Assembly: GCA_963575745.1 (NCBI GenBank)
Contig: CAUYUJ010017637.1
Coordinates: forward strand, 38,501-102,500
Length of the DNA stretch: 64,000 nt
Source of the DNA: Prorocentrum cordatum
Lineage: Eukaryota; Sar; Dinophyceae; Prorocentrales; Prorocentraceae
Reading direction: 5' to 3'
The notes under the pieces were generated by a model. That model saw only the letters and a program-made list of their open reading frames with translations. It did no database searches and had not been told where the DNA came from. Position 1 is the stretch's first letter. Each line of letters begins with the position of its first letter. Position numbers and translations under genes: made by a program. Shown here in pieces: positions 1-10,384 of this stretch.

Positions 1-130
1 CCCTGCAGGCCGGGCCCCGGCAAGCGGCGGGGCGGTCGCGGACCGTCGGCCTGGCCAGCGGCAGCGCTGATCGGCGGGGCGGCCGCGGACCGTCGACCCG
101 ACCCAAAGAGGGACGGACAGGGGACCGACC

Positions 131-163
<33 letters not shown>

Positions 164-232
164 TCGAAGACGACGGCGACGACGACGACGACGGCGACGA
201 CGAGCGTAAGCGAGAGCGAGAGAGAACGACAG
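1..232. repeat. GC-rich stretch with GAC microsatellite
   Basis: Unique GC-rich sequence is followed by an uninterrupted then imperfect (GAC)n tract at about 131-200, with GAGCGA-type runs to 232. No frame looks like a gene. Confidence 0.8.
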
Positions 233-478
233 CAGGGCCACGAAGGGCACGAAGTAGGCCACGAAGGGCGACAGCGGGGACACGAAGGGAATGCGTATGG
301 GGCCACGAAGAGCGCGAACGAGCGGGGGCCACGAAGTGCAGATAATGCGGGGCCACAGAAGGCAACTATGGGGCCACTGAGGGTAGCAACTGGGCCACGT
401 AGGACAGTGAGGGGGACACAAATGGCGACAGCGGGGCCACGAAGGGCATGCACATGGGGCCACAACGGGCGCGACTCC
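233..478. repeat. imperfect GGGGCCACGAAGGGC minisatellite
   Basis: A core close to GGGGCCACGAAGGGC recurs about every 25-35 bases, with GCGACAGC-type spacers. The units are diverged. I see no coding signal. Confidence 0.7.
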
Positions 479-504
479 TGGGTGCCTGGGTGTCGGGAGC
501 GCGG

Positions 505-890
505 CGCTTGGGCAAATTGCAGGAAATTCCAACGCAAGGCTATTCAATAAGTTGCAAGCAAATCTCCAGCGAGAGCGCGACTCCAGAGCGCAGGGAGAGC
601 GATTCCTGAATACATTGTAAGGAAGTCCCAAGCGAGAGCGCGATTCCTTAATAAAATGCGAGGAAGTCTCGGGCGGGAGCGGGGGTCCTGGCTAAATTGT
701 AAGGAAGTCTCAGGCGGGAGCCGTTGTTGTTGTAACCCGGGGGCCAGGGGGCCAGTTTGAGCAGGAAGACTTTCCCTGACAAAAAACCGGGTGCGAGCGT
801 CGAGGGGCACACTTTGATTAAGAAAAAACAATATGCACCGGTGGGGGGGGATCAACAAAAATTATTCTTCAGAAGTGAGAACTCCAGCCA
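505..890 (+). repeat. family S composite repeat: GAGAGCGCGATTCC minisatellite plus tail
   Basis: Units of about 55-60 bp carry the core GCGAGAGCGCGATTCC and a linker like AATAAATTGTGAGGAAGTC. The last unit turns into GGCGGGAGCCGTTGTTGTTG. A tail of about 170 bp follows: a CCAGTTTGAGCAGGAAGA motif, an A-rich run, GGGTGCGAG, then GGGGGATCAACA and ATTATTCTTCAGAAGTGAGA. The same order of blocks recurs at 57.6-62.5 kb, so this is a dispersed, probably mobile, unit. No coding capacity is visible. Confidence 0.75.
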
Positions 891-899
891 ACCAACCAA

Positions 900-1700
<801 letters not shown>

Positions 1701-1737
1701 CATCATCCTCCCCTTCCTCCTCCCCACCTCACCTCGC

Positions 1738-1868
1738 AGGAGACGGCCGCGCGGCACCCGCCCACCAGCCCCTCGCCGAACGGCAGGCCGACGACCCGCG
1801 CGAAGAGGGTGCCCGCGAAGAGCCAGTAGCCGCGCTGCCCCTCGGACGCGCAGAAGAAATAATCGAGG
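1738..1868 (-). CDS. exon-like fragment, unknown protein
   Basis: Between an ATC tract and GATCGAGG repeats, the minus strand has about 43 codons with strong G/C third positions. The translation looks natural and hydrophobic: it starts near DYFFCASEGQRGYW, continues LFAGTLFARVVGLPFGEG and ends near AAVSCE. The last codon GAG is followed by GTGAGG, a plausible splice donor. Downstream in frame is glycine-rich, then a stop. The other two minus frames look like shadows (Arg/Ser-rich). I do not recognise the family. It could be a single exon of a gene with repeat-filled introns, or a gene relic. No clear acceptor is visible upstream. Confidence 0.35.
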
Positions 1869-2024
1869 ATCGAAGATCAAGGAAGAAATCAGCCTGGCGA
1901 CAGCCCCAACCCAAGGCAGCTGCGAGCAGCGCAGGAAAGGGCCCTCTCCTCCTGGGCCATGCGCCGCCCCTGTGGGGCCGCGAGACGTGTGGAAGGTGCA
2001 CTACATGGGCGGGGGGCGCGCATG

Positions 2025-2170
2025 CATTGATCGAGGGTCGAGCATCGAGGAAGAAGGCTGGATCGAGGATCTAGGATCGAGGAAGATCGAGGATCCAGAA
2101 TCAATAATCAAGATCGAGAATCGAGCATCGAGGAAGAAAAAATCTAGGATCCAGGATCGAGGCCGTTGGG
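2025..2170. repeat. GATCGAGGA minisatellite
   Basis: Overlapping copies of GATCGAGGA, GGATCGAGG and AGCATCGAGGAAGA form a diverged short-period tandem. Related motifs occur at about 6790-6870 and 9545-9665. Confidence 0.75.
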
Positions 2171-2334
2171 CTTGTGGGAGCCTCCGGAAGTCCCCAGGCA
2201 GGCTTCCAGAGACCTGCCCGGAACTCCAGAGGAACCCCAGAGACCCATGGAATCGGGTGTTGTTGCCCGGTGACCCTTGATGGGCCGACTTTCCACCACC
2301 ACTACCATAGGTAAGACGGCCGAGAAGGCAGGAT

Positions 2335-2580
2335 GTGGAGGTCCTCCTCCTCCTCCTCCTCCTCCTCCTCCTCCTCCTCCTCACTCCTCCTCCTCCTCTC
2401 CTCCTCCTCCTCCTCCTCCTCCTCCTCCTCCTCCTCCTCCTCCTCCTGCTCCGCCTCCTCCTCCTCCTCCTCCTCCTCCTCCTCCTCCCTCCTCCTCCTC
2501 CTCCTCCTCCTCCTCCTCCTCCTCCCTCCTCCTCCTCCTCCTCCTCCTCCTCCTCCTCCTCCTCCTCCTCCTCCTCTCCT
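2335..2580. repeat. (CCT)n polypyrimidine microsatellite
   Basis: About 245 bases of nearly pure CCT/CTC on the plus strand, with rare single-base interruptions. Its complement is a GGA tract. Such mirror-like purine/pyrimidine tracts can form triplex DNA (general knowledge). Confidence 0.95.
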
Positions 2581-2784
2581 CTACCCATAGTAGTAGTGGC
2601 GGTGGAAAACCCCAGGGCGAAAAACTCCCCCAGAACTGGAGACCACCAGCAGAGAGGAGCTAAGGAGGAGAAGTGCGACGAGCAGGGGGACGGCGAGCTG
2701 AGGGAGGAGGTGACGGAACGGACGGAATGGCACGAAAGGGGAGGGGAAAGGTGAAGAGAGGGGAAGGGAAGGGTAATCGTCGTC
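2581..2784. other. short unique spacer
   Basis: A purine-rich spacer between two microsatellites. I see nothing identifiable in it. Confidence 0.5.
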
Positions 2785-2791
2785 GTCGTCC

Positions 2792-2884
<93 letters not shown>

Positions 2885-2900
2885 CTACGACCATCGTCAT

Positions 2901-2931
<31 letters not shown>

Positions 2932-3645
2932 ATCATTATCATCATCACCATCAGCATCATTATTAGCATCATCATCAGCAGGATCATCATCATCATCACC
3001 ATCAGCATCATCGTCAGCAGCATCAGCATCAGCACCATCATCATCATCATCATCATCAGCATCAGCATCATCACTATCGTAATCGTCATCGTCATCATCG
3101 TTATCACACCACCGTCATAACATCATAATCATCATCACCATATCATCAGCGTCTTCGTCATGATCATCATCCGACCTACCAACATAACACAAACTGACCA
3201 CCCCAATCCTCACCGCCATCACCACCACCACAAACATCATAGTCACCATCGCCGTCAACATCACAGCCCTCGCCGTCATCATCATCATCATCAGCATCAT
3301 CACCACCATCATCATTATCATCATCAACATCATGATCATCATCATCACCACCACCAGTAGCATCATCACCCTAATCATCAGTATAATCATCAGTACCATA
3401 ATCTTCAACATCATCATCACCAAAATAAGCATCATCGTCATCACCACCACCAGCATCATCATCACCTTAATCATCAGTATTATCAGCAGTACCATGATCA
3501 TCATCAGCATCATCACCAACACAATCAGCACCACCATCATCAGCAGCATCCTCATCAGCACCATCACCATCACCTTCACCATCATCATCACCATCACCAT
3601 CACCATCACCATGACCACCGCCGTCATCGTCATCGTCATCGTCAG

Positions 3646-3683
<38 letters not shown>

Positions 3684-4076
3684 GCAGCACCATCGTCTTC
3701 ATCGTCTTCATCGCGATCGCCACCGTCATCACCATCATCACCACCATCAGCAGCATCAGCATCAGCATCATCCCCATCCTCCTCGTCATCCTCAACCTCA
3801 CCATCGTCCTCATCCTCCTCGTCATCCTCAACCTCACCATCGTCGTCCTCCTCCTCGTCATCCTCAACCTCACCATCGTCATCCTCATCATCGTCGTCAT
3901 CATCATCACCATCCTCACCATCATCATCATCACCATCGTCATCATCATCGTCATCATCCTCACCATCCTCACCATCGTCATCATCATCATCATCATCGTC
4001 ATCGTCATCATCATCGTCATCATCGTCATCCTCACCATCATCATCATCATCATCATCATCGTCATCATCGTCATCG

Positions 4077-4112
<36 letters not shown>

Positions 4113-4125
4113 ACATCCTCGCCAC

Positions 4126-4180
<55 letters not shown>

Positions 4181-4202
4181 GTCGTCATCGTCATCATCGT
4201 CA

Positions 4203-4234
<32 letters not shown>

Positions 4235-4270
4235 GTCGTCATCGTCATCGTCGTCGTCGTCGTCGTCATC
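2785..4270. repeat. ATC / CGTCAT microsatellite, 1.5 kb
   Basis: A long imperfect ATC tract with pure (ATC)n stretches at about 2790-2885 and 4130-4180. CATCGTC and CATCCTC variants lie between them. One frame reads poly-Asp on the minus strand and another poly-His on the plus strand. Confidence 0.95.
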
Positions 4271-4435
4271 CAGAGGGGGGACGGCCTCCGCCCCCACCAG
4301 CTCCAGCGCGGCGGTCGTCGCGCTGCCCGCGCCCGCCACGGGCGCCCACGCGCCGAGGCCCTCCGCGGCGGCGGGGCCTCGCCGGGCGGCGGCGGACGGC
4401 CGCCGTCGTCGTCCTCGCCCTCCTCCTCTGCCAAT
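4271..4435 (-). other. GC-rich island between ATC and CCT tracts, possible coding relic
   Basis: One minus-strand frame reads AAEGLGAWAPVAGAGS followed by ATTAALELVGAEAVPPL before running into poly-Asp from the ATC tract. Codons end mostly in G/C. It may be an exon fragment interrupted by microsatellite expansion, but at about 50 codons with no homologue this is weak. Confidence 0.2.
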
Positions 4436-4735
4436 TCCTCCTCCTCCTCCTCCTCCTCCTCCTCCTCCTCCTCCTCCTCCTCCTCCTCTCCTCCTCCTCC
4501 TCCTCCTCCTCCTCCTCCTCCTCCTCCTCCTCCTCCTCCTCCTCCCCTCCTCCTCCTCCTCCTCCTCCTCCTCCTCCTCCTCCTCTGCCAATTCCTCCTC
4601 CTCCTCCACTCAGGTTCCTCCTCCGCTTCCTCCCTTTGTTTCTTCTCATCCTCCTCTTCCTTCTCCTCCTGGTCCTCCTGTTCCTCCTCCTCTCTCCTTC
4701 TCCTCCGCCTCCTCCTCCTCCACCCCTTTTCCTGA
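4436..4735. repeat. (CCT)n microsatellite
   Basis: CCT/CTC tract, purest at 4436-4585. A CTGCCAATTCCTCCTCCTCC segment occurs twice (about 4428 and 4586), a small internal duplication. It degrades into CTTCTCCTC to 4735. Confidence 0.95.
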
Positions 4736-4829
4736 TCAACAACTGCTCCCTGTCGCACCCCTCAGACGTATCGGTGGGGCGGGCTGGGCGTTTCAACTGA
4801 GACCCACTCACCAGTTATGATCCTGAAGC

Positions 4830-5425
4830 TTGAAAATGCAACAACTTCGCGGATGGAGGCCGGGTAGTTATCAGCATGTGGTTGTCGCCTTAGCGCCACA
4901 CCCATTCGCCGTAGATGTTTGCAACGGGTTCAAGGATGAAGAAAGGGTTCTTTTTCAAAATGTGGCTCTCGCCGCAGCGCCACGCACATTCGCCTTAAAG
5001 GTTTGCAACCGTGTCCAGGATGGAGGGCTGATCTTTTTCAAACCGTGGCTCTCGCCATAGCGCCGCGCCCATTCGCCTTCGAAGTTTGCAGCAGCTTCAC
5101 AGATGGAGGGCAGGGCGTCTTCAAAATGCGGTTGCCACCGTAGCACCGCACACATTCGTCTTAAAAATTCGCAACAGCGTCAAATATGGAGGACGGATCC
5201 CTTTCAAGTTGTGACTCTCGCCTGAGCGCCGCGCACATTCGTTTCAAGCATGTGCAACATCCTCAGGGGTGGAGGGCGGATTCTTTTCAAACTGTGGCTC
5301 TTGTTCAGCGCCAGGTACATTCGTCTTACAAGCTTGCAGCAGCTTCACGGTTGGAGAGCGATTGCATTTCAAAATGTGGCTCTCGCCTGAGCGACGCGCA
5401 CGTTCATTGTTCGGCCGCGAGTTCA
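4830..5425. repeat. 83-bp minisatellite, about 7 units
   Basis: Each unit reads roughly GTGGCTCTCGCC-AGCGCC-CGCACATTCGCCTT followed by a TTTGCAACAGC block and GATGGAGGGC plus TTTTTCAAA. Units begin near 4850, 4936, 5020, 5103, 5188, 5270 and 5352 and are 75-85% alike. Open frames through them are short and change between units. Confidence 0.85.
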
Positions 5426-5726
5426 AGGGTTCGTATAGTTGAAGACCCAAGAACGGTGTGCTGGCACGATTGAAGGTTGCCAGGACGCAGCAGTCAAATT
5501 GATTCGCGGTACCGGAGTCCCAAACATGGTGTTCTGGCAGGGCTCCTCCTCCTAGTGCCTCCTCCTAGTTCCTCCTCCTCCTCCTCGCCCCCCCTCTTCC
5601 TCGACAACCCGAGAACTCGGAAGGCAGTGTGTCGCAAACGCTGTAAAGAAAAGCAAGCTGCTCTCGCGGCCCGCAGTTCACGACCAGAGACGGAGGGAGC
5701 AACTGATGAACCAATCTTGGAATCGG
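5426..5726. other. unique sequence with short CCT tract
   Basis: Nothing recognisable except a short CCTCCTAGT/CCTCCT tract at about 5545-5590. Confidence 0.4.
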
Positions 5727-5905
5727 CGCCTGGTACAGTCAACCCGTATAACAAAGACGCACGATAAGAATGCAAAGGCATTGGAAGGCCATGTCGACAC
5801 TTTTCGAGTAGGGCTGGCGAACGAAAGTTACGAGGGATGGGCCGAACAGGCAAGGATACAAGGGAAACCTGGGAAAGTCGCTCATCCTTACTATGCGGGT
5901 TGACT
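5727..5905 (+). repeat. dispersed repeat family F, copy 1
   Basis: Matches 56,536-56,705 in the same orientation. Shared blocks include ACAGTCAACCCGTATA, GCATGTCGACACTTT-like and GAAAGTCGYTCATCCTTACT. I estimate about 75% identity by eye. No coding content. Confidence 0.65.
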
Positions 5906-5984
5906 ATAGGAGGCCCCCATCGAGCTTCCAACTACCTGATGACAAAACACGCGCGCAAGGGTTACGAAGACTCCGTCCTCCATC

Positions 5985-6227
5985 CCCCTCCTCCTCCTCC
6001 TCCTCCTCCTCCTCCTCCCTCCTTCTCCTTCTCCTCTACCTCCTCCTCCTCCTCCTCTCCTCCTCCTCCTCCTCCTCCTCCTCCTCCTCCTCCTCTTCCT
6101 GCTCCTCCTTCTCCTCATGCTTATCCTCCTCCTCCTGCTCCACCTACTCCACCTCCACCTCCTCCTCCTCCTCCTGCTCCTCCTCATCCTCCTCCTCGTC
6201 CTCCTCTTTCTCCTCCTCATCATCATG

Positions 6228-6288
<61 letters not shown>

Positions 6289-6343
6289 GCATCATCAGCA
6301 TCAGTATCATCATCATCATCATCATCATCAGCAGCATCAGCAG

Positions 6344-6375
<32 letters not shown>

Positions 6376-6535
6376 GCATCAGCATTATCATCATCAGCAT
6401 CATCAGCATCAGCATCAGCAGCATCATCATCATCAGCATCAGCATCAGCATCATCATCATCAGCATCATCATCATAAGCATCATCATCATCCTAATCATC
6501 ATTATCAGCAGCATCAGCATCATCATCATCATCAG

Positions 6536-6575
<40 letters not shown>

Positions 6576-6765
6576 GTCATCACCATCATCATCCCTCTTC
6601 CTCCCCCAAGCGTCCTCCTCCTCCAGCTCTTCTTCCTCCTCCTCCTCCCTCCCTCGCTCCCTCCCTCCCTCCCTCCCTTTCCTCCTCCTCCGCCGCCTCC
6701 ACCTCCTCCTCCTCCTCCTCATCCTCCTTCCCTCCTCCACCTCCTTGGTCCAGCACGCCGGCCGA
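5985..6765. repeat. CCT then ATC then CCT microsatellites
   Basis: CCT from 5985 to 6225, ATC/CAGCATC from 6226 to 6590, and CCT/CTCC with a CCCTCCCTCC run to about 6750. No gene. Confidence 0.95.
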
Positions 6766-6929
6766 GGACGCGCCAGAAGAGGGCCGTCAAGCGGGCCACT
6801 CCCCGTCGAGGACTCGGTTCGAAGATCGAGGAGGGTCCAACATCGAACAAGATCCCAGGAGGATCTGAGAGGATCCAGGTTCTGGAGGTGTGGTTCGAAA
6901 ATTAGCCAGCGTGGACCCCAAACAGTGAT

Positions 6930-7215
6930 TTCTTGCAACATGTGTGGTGCAATCTAGGTGGGCAGTTGATGCGATGCAATCTAAGTGGTGCAATCCATGT
7001 GGTGCAAGGTCAATGGTGCAAGGCGATGCAAACCACTGTAAATGCAATACAACGCAGTGCATGGCGATGCAATGCAATGCAAAGAACAGCAAAGCAGTGC
7101 AACGCCATGCAACAATGCAAGGCAATGCAAAGCAATGCAAAGTCATGCAAAGCTATGCGAAGCAATGCGAAGCAAGCGAAGCATTGCGAAGCACTGCAAA
7201 GCAATGCAAAGTCCG
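6930..7215. repeat. AATGC short-motif repeat
   Basis: Dense GCAATGCAAAGCAATGCAA-type repetition with a 5-bp AATGC core and irregular spacing. The same motif returns at 9055-9335. It ends directly at the family R head. Confidence 0.85.
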
Positions 7216-7440
7216 TCAGCCCCCTTGTGGGGCCATCAGGCTGCGCGGATTAGGCTCGCTGCTCCCTGCTCCAGTTCCAGTTTCAAGCCTCCCATGTTAT
7301 AGTCCTACTTTCTACTTCCTACTGTAAACTGTTGAAGTCTGCGCGAGGGCGGAGGGGGGCCAATCACCTTCCCCTGGCGGTGGTCTCGGAGTTCCTGGTG
7401 AGCCCTGGGACAAGTAAAAAAACAGGTTCGCGCCCCCGAG
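7208..7440 (+). repeat. dispersed repeat family R, copy 1 (head)
   Basis: Starts with GTCCGTCAGCCCCCTTGTGGGGCC, in which GGCCCC/GGGGCC-type arms can pair. CAGTTCCAGTTTCAAG, a TACTTTCTACTTCCTACTGTAAA block and a GCGCGAGGG tail follow. The same sequence of blocks is at 13,698 and 16,617. Here it leads into the 42-bp minisatellite. Confidence 0.75.
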
Positions 7441-8400
7441 GCCGTACACCCTCATACATGATGCTATCCTCGCGTGCCCGAGGCTATGAACCCTCGTAAG
7501 CTACGCAATGATCGCGTCCCCGAGGTCCACTGCTGTTGCTTGCGTCCCCAAAGCCGTAGAACGGGGGTAAGGTATGCCGCAGTGGCGTCCCGAAGCCACG
7601 GCCCCCGAGGCCACGATCCCCCGTAAGCTACGCCACAGTCGCGCCCCCGAGGCCACGACCCCTTGCAAATCACGCAGCGGTCGCCCCACAGAGGCCACAC
7701 TCCCATGAAAATGGCCCCGTCTTCGCGCCCCCGAGGGCACGATCCCCTGCAGGTGACGCCACACTCGCGCCCCCGAGGCCAGAAGCCTCTACAAAGTGTG
7801 ACGCGCTCGCGCAGCCGAGGCCACGATCCCCCCGGGGAAAGTGTACAGCAGTCGCGCCCACGAGGCCACAATCCCTGGCAACCTACACCACAGTCGCATC
7901 CCGCAGGCCACGATCCCTGCGCAGATTACCACACCACCTTCGCGCCCCCGAGGCAGAGCCCTTCCGAAATCATGCCGCGCTCGCGCCCCCGAGGCCGCGC
8001 TCCCCCGGAAAGCACATCGCAGTCGCGCCCTGTTAAGGCCACAACCCCCTGCACACGACGCCGCACTCACGCCCCCGAGGCCGCGATCCCTCGGAAACTA
8101 CGCCACGGTCGCGCCCACGAGGCCACGATCCCCCCGTTAAAGTGCATCGCAGTCTCGCGCCCTCGAGGCCACAACCCCCTGCACATGACGCCGCACCCAC
8201 GCCCCCGAAGGCCGCGATCCCTCGGAAACTGCGCCACGGTCGCGCCCCCGAGGCCACGATGCCCCCGCAAAGTGCCTCGCAGTCGCGCCCTCGAGGCCAC
8301 AATCCCTGGCACATGACGCCGCACTCACGCCCCCGAGGCCGCGGTCCCTGGGAAAGTGCGCCACGCTCGCGCCCCCGAGGCCACGAACCCACCTCGCGGA
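7440..8400. repeat. 42-46 bp minisatellite, about 21 units
   Basis: The consensus is CGCGCCCCCGAGGCCACGAT followed by CCCYTGCAAA-TACGCCRCAGT. Units drift along the array, and the later ones carry GGCCGCGATCCCTCGGAAA. A diverged block of the same unit lies at 16,868-17,165, again next to a family R head. Open frames here are repeat translation. Confidence 0.9.
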
Positions 8401-8444
8401 GGCTGCCCAAGGGCGCAGCCCCGTCTCCAGAGCAGAAAAACATA

Positions 8445-8636
8445 TACGGTAGGTTCGCGTCGTGTCGACCGGCGGCGACCCCGCCGAGGGCGTTCAAGGT
8501 TGAACGCCGCCAGTGGCCCAGAATCGGCTTATATGGAACGATCGGGCGGTCGAAAAGCCGCCGATCGTTCAAGGTTGAACGATTCACGCAGTGTCAGAAA
8601 CCAACGCCGGGGTCGTCACGACACGAACCTGCCGTA
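8445..8636. mobile_element. 192-bp MITE-like element with TIRs
   Basis: The left end TACGGTAGGTTCGCGTCGTG pairs with the reverse complement of the right end, TACGGCAGGTTCGTGTCGTG (18/20), and homology continues a few bases inward. If the outermost TA on each side is the target duplication, the element is CGGYAGG...CCTRCCG flanked by TA, as in Tc1/mariner-type elements (inference). Inside are two perfect palindromes around a GG centre (GGCGTTCAA/TTGAACGCC and ATCGTTCAA/TTGAACGAT) and a GAACGATCG...CGATCGTTC hairpin. It has no transposase, so it would be non-autonomous. Confidence 0.75.
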
Positions 8637-8884
8637 GCTTGCTATATTGGGACATGTGTTCGGGGGTCGCTTTTCGGCCCCCCCCCCTCCGCCGTGTCTT
8701 GCAAATTCGTCGGTGGGCCCGCAGCCACGAATCTTCGAAAACAGCAGAAAATATGCCAGGAAGCAGAAGACAATCCCAACCGCGGCTTGGTCCAACAAGG
8801 CCTCAAGCAACCCCCGAGAAGGATTATCATGCAGAGCACGAGGGGAACGCTGAAAAAAAGGCAACGCAGCGTTATATGGCAACC
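8637..8884. other. unique sequence
   Basis: Includes a C10 run near 8681. No gene or repeat is recognised. Confidence 0.3.
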
Positions 8885-9050
8885 CTAACATCTCAATATG
8901 CGATGTTGGTTCCTATCCGTCCTCGCACAGCGTTCGCAAATGTCTTCAAGACGACGCCCAGACACCCCAAGACAGTTCTGATGGATGCCATTATGATAGA
9001 GGGGCCGGCGGCACAGGGCGAAGCCTTTTTTGCGGATAGTGCAAAAAGAA
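8885..9050 (+). repeat. dispersed repeat family D, copy 1
   Basis: The block ATCTCAATATGCG, TTCCTATCCG and a C-rich segment leads to GATAGAGGGGCCGGCGGCA then GGGCGAAGCC. Related copies start at 14,465, 24,484 (short) and 25,869. Confidence 0.6.
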
Positions 9051-9054
9051 AACA

Positions 9055-9470
9055 CGGCACAACAATGCAAAGCAACGCAATGCAAACCAGTGCACAGCCG
9101 TGCAACGCAATGCGATTGCAATTGCAATGCAACGGCGCAAAGCAATGCAAGGCAAAGTAACGCAAAGTAGTGCAAACGCAAAGTAGTGAAAACCAATGAA
9201 AAGCACCGCAAGGCAATGCAACGCAACGCAGAGCATTGCAGGGCAATGCAAAGCAATGCACAGCAATGCAAAACAGATGCAAAACAAGGCGTAGCAACGC
9301 AAAGCAATACGAAGCAATGCAACGCGGGCGGCGACGGGCAGCAGGCGGCGACAAGGCGGCGAGGGCGGCAACATGGCGGCCAGAATGGCCCGCAGGCACA
9401 GGCGACGGGCGGCGACGAGGCGGCGACGGCGGCCACATGATGGCCACATGACGGCCAGAGCGGCCCGCAG
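9055..9470. repeat. AATGC repeat followed by GGCGGCGAC repeat
   Basis: GCAATGCAAAGCAATGCAA-type motifs run to about 9335. GGCGGCGACRAGGCGGC and GGCCACATGAYGGCC units follow to 9470. Confidence 0.8.
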
Positions 9471-10384
9471 GCCCAGTACCATAGAAGACAGATATAAAAC
9501 CATAAATGCAAGCACTGTTCGGTAAAATCGAATGAGATCGGGAATATGAACCGAAGATCGGGGATCGAGGAAGATGCAGAATGTTCGAAAAAAAAAGTTC
9601 GAGGAGGATCGAGGACCTGGTTCGAACACGTCAGAGACTCGGCTCGAGGATCGAGGAGGAGGGTCGCAGTTTTTTGACGCACCTGGCCCTCTCGGGCCTC
9701 CAGAAAAACTCCGAGCGCACCCTGGGAACCTCGCTCCGCCGATGGTCGAAAGCGTCGTCGTCGATTGCGTCGTCGGTCGATGGCGTCGTCGTCGGCGTCG
9801 GCGACGTCCGCCGTGAGCGTGCGGGTGGGCGTCGATCTCACCGACCCCGGCGCCGCTCGCGCCCACCGCCCCAGGGACCGGTCGGCATCGGATCGGGCCA
9901 GCCTGGGGCAGGTCCCTCCCCCCCAGGCCAGCCTCCGCCCGTCGATCGTTTGTTTTGCTCTGGACGTGGGTCGGAGTCAGGCGCTGGCTCCCTCGCACTG
10001 CACCGCACGGCGACGAGTCGAGCAATGCAGGGGAATTCGATGCACTTCCCGTAGATTCGATCTAGGAATCCATTTCGTGGTTAACGAATCCTGCGGTCGA
10101 TCCCCAACTCGAAATGGCAGGAGCAGCCAGCATCGAATCGGGAAATCAGCTCTGGTCGGAATGTGCGCTGGATCGGTCCGCATCGGCACGGAGTCGGAAT
10201 CGAATCGAATCGCCCGCGCCCAGGTGTACTTGTTTGAACCTGCGCGAGAGGGTCGCCCCGCGGCCAGGAAGAAAGAGGAGAGCAGCAGGGGAAGGGAGGA
10301 GAAGAAGAGGAGAAGGCAGCAGCAAAAGCAGCAGTGCTCAGCCGGGCTGCGGCATTGCGCAGCCCGGCGCCGCGCGCCGCGCGG
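9471..10384. other. mixed low-copy sequence
   Basis: Contains GATCGAGGA motifs (9545-9665), a CGTCGTCGG-rich stretch (9745-9805), a CGGAATCGAATCG island (10,120-10,215) and a purine-rich AGGAGAAGAGG stretch. Open frames on both strands are Arg/Ser/Ala-rich, and I cannot support a gene. Confidence 0.4.

Noticed and set aside
2001-4758. Long open frames of 300-550 codons across ATC and CCT tracts
   Set aside because: They are homopolymeric translations (Met, Asp, His, Arg, Glu runs) of trinucleotide repeats, open on both strands at once.
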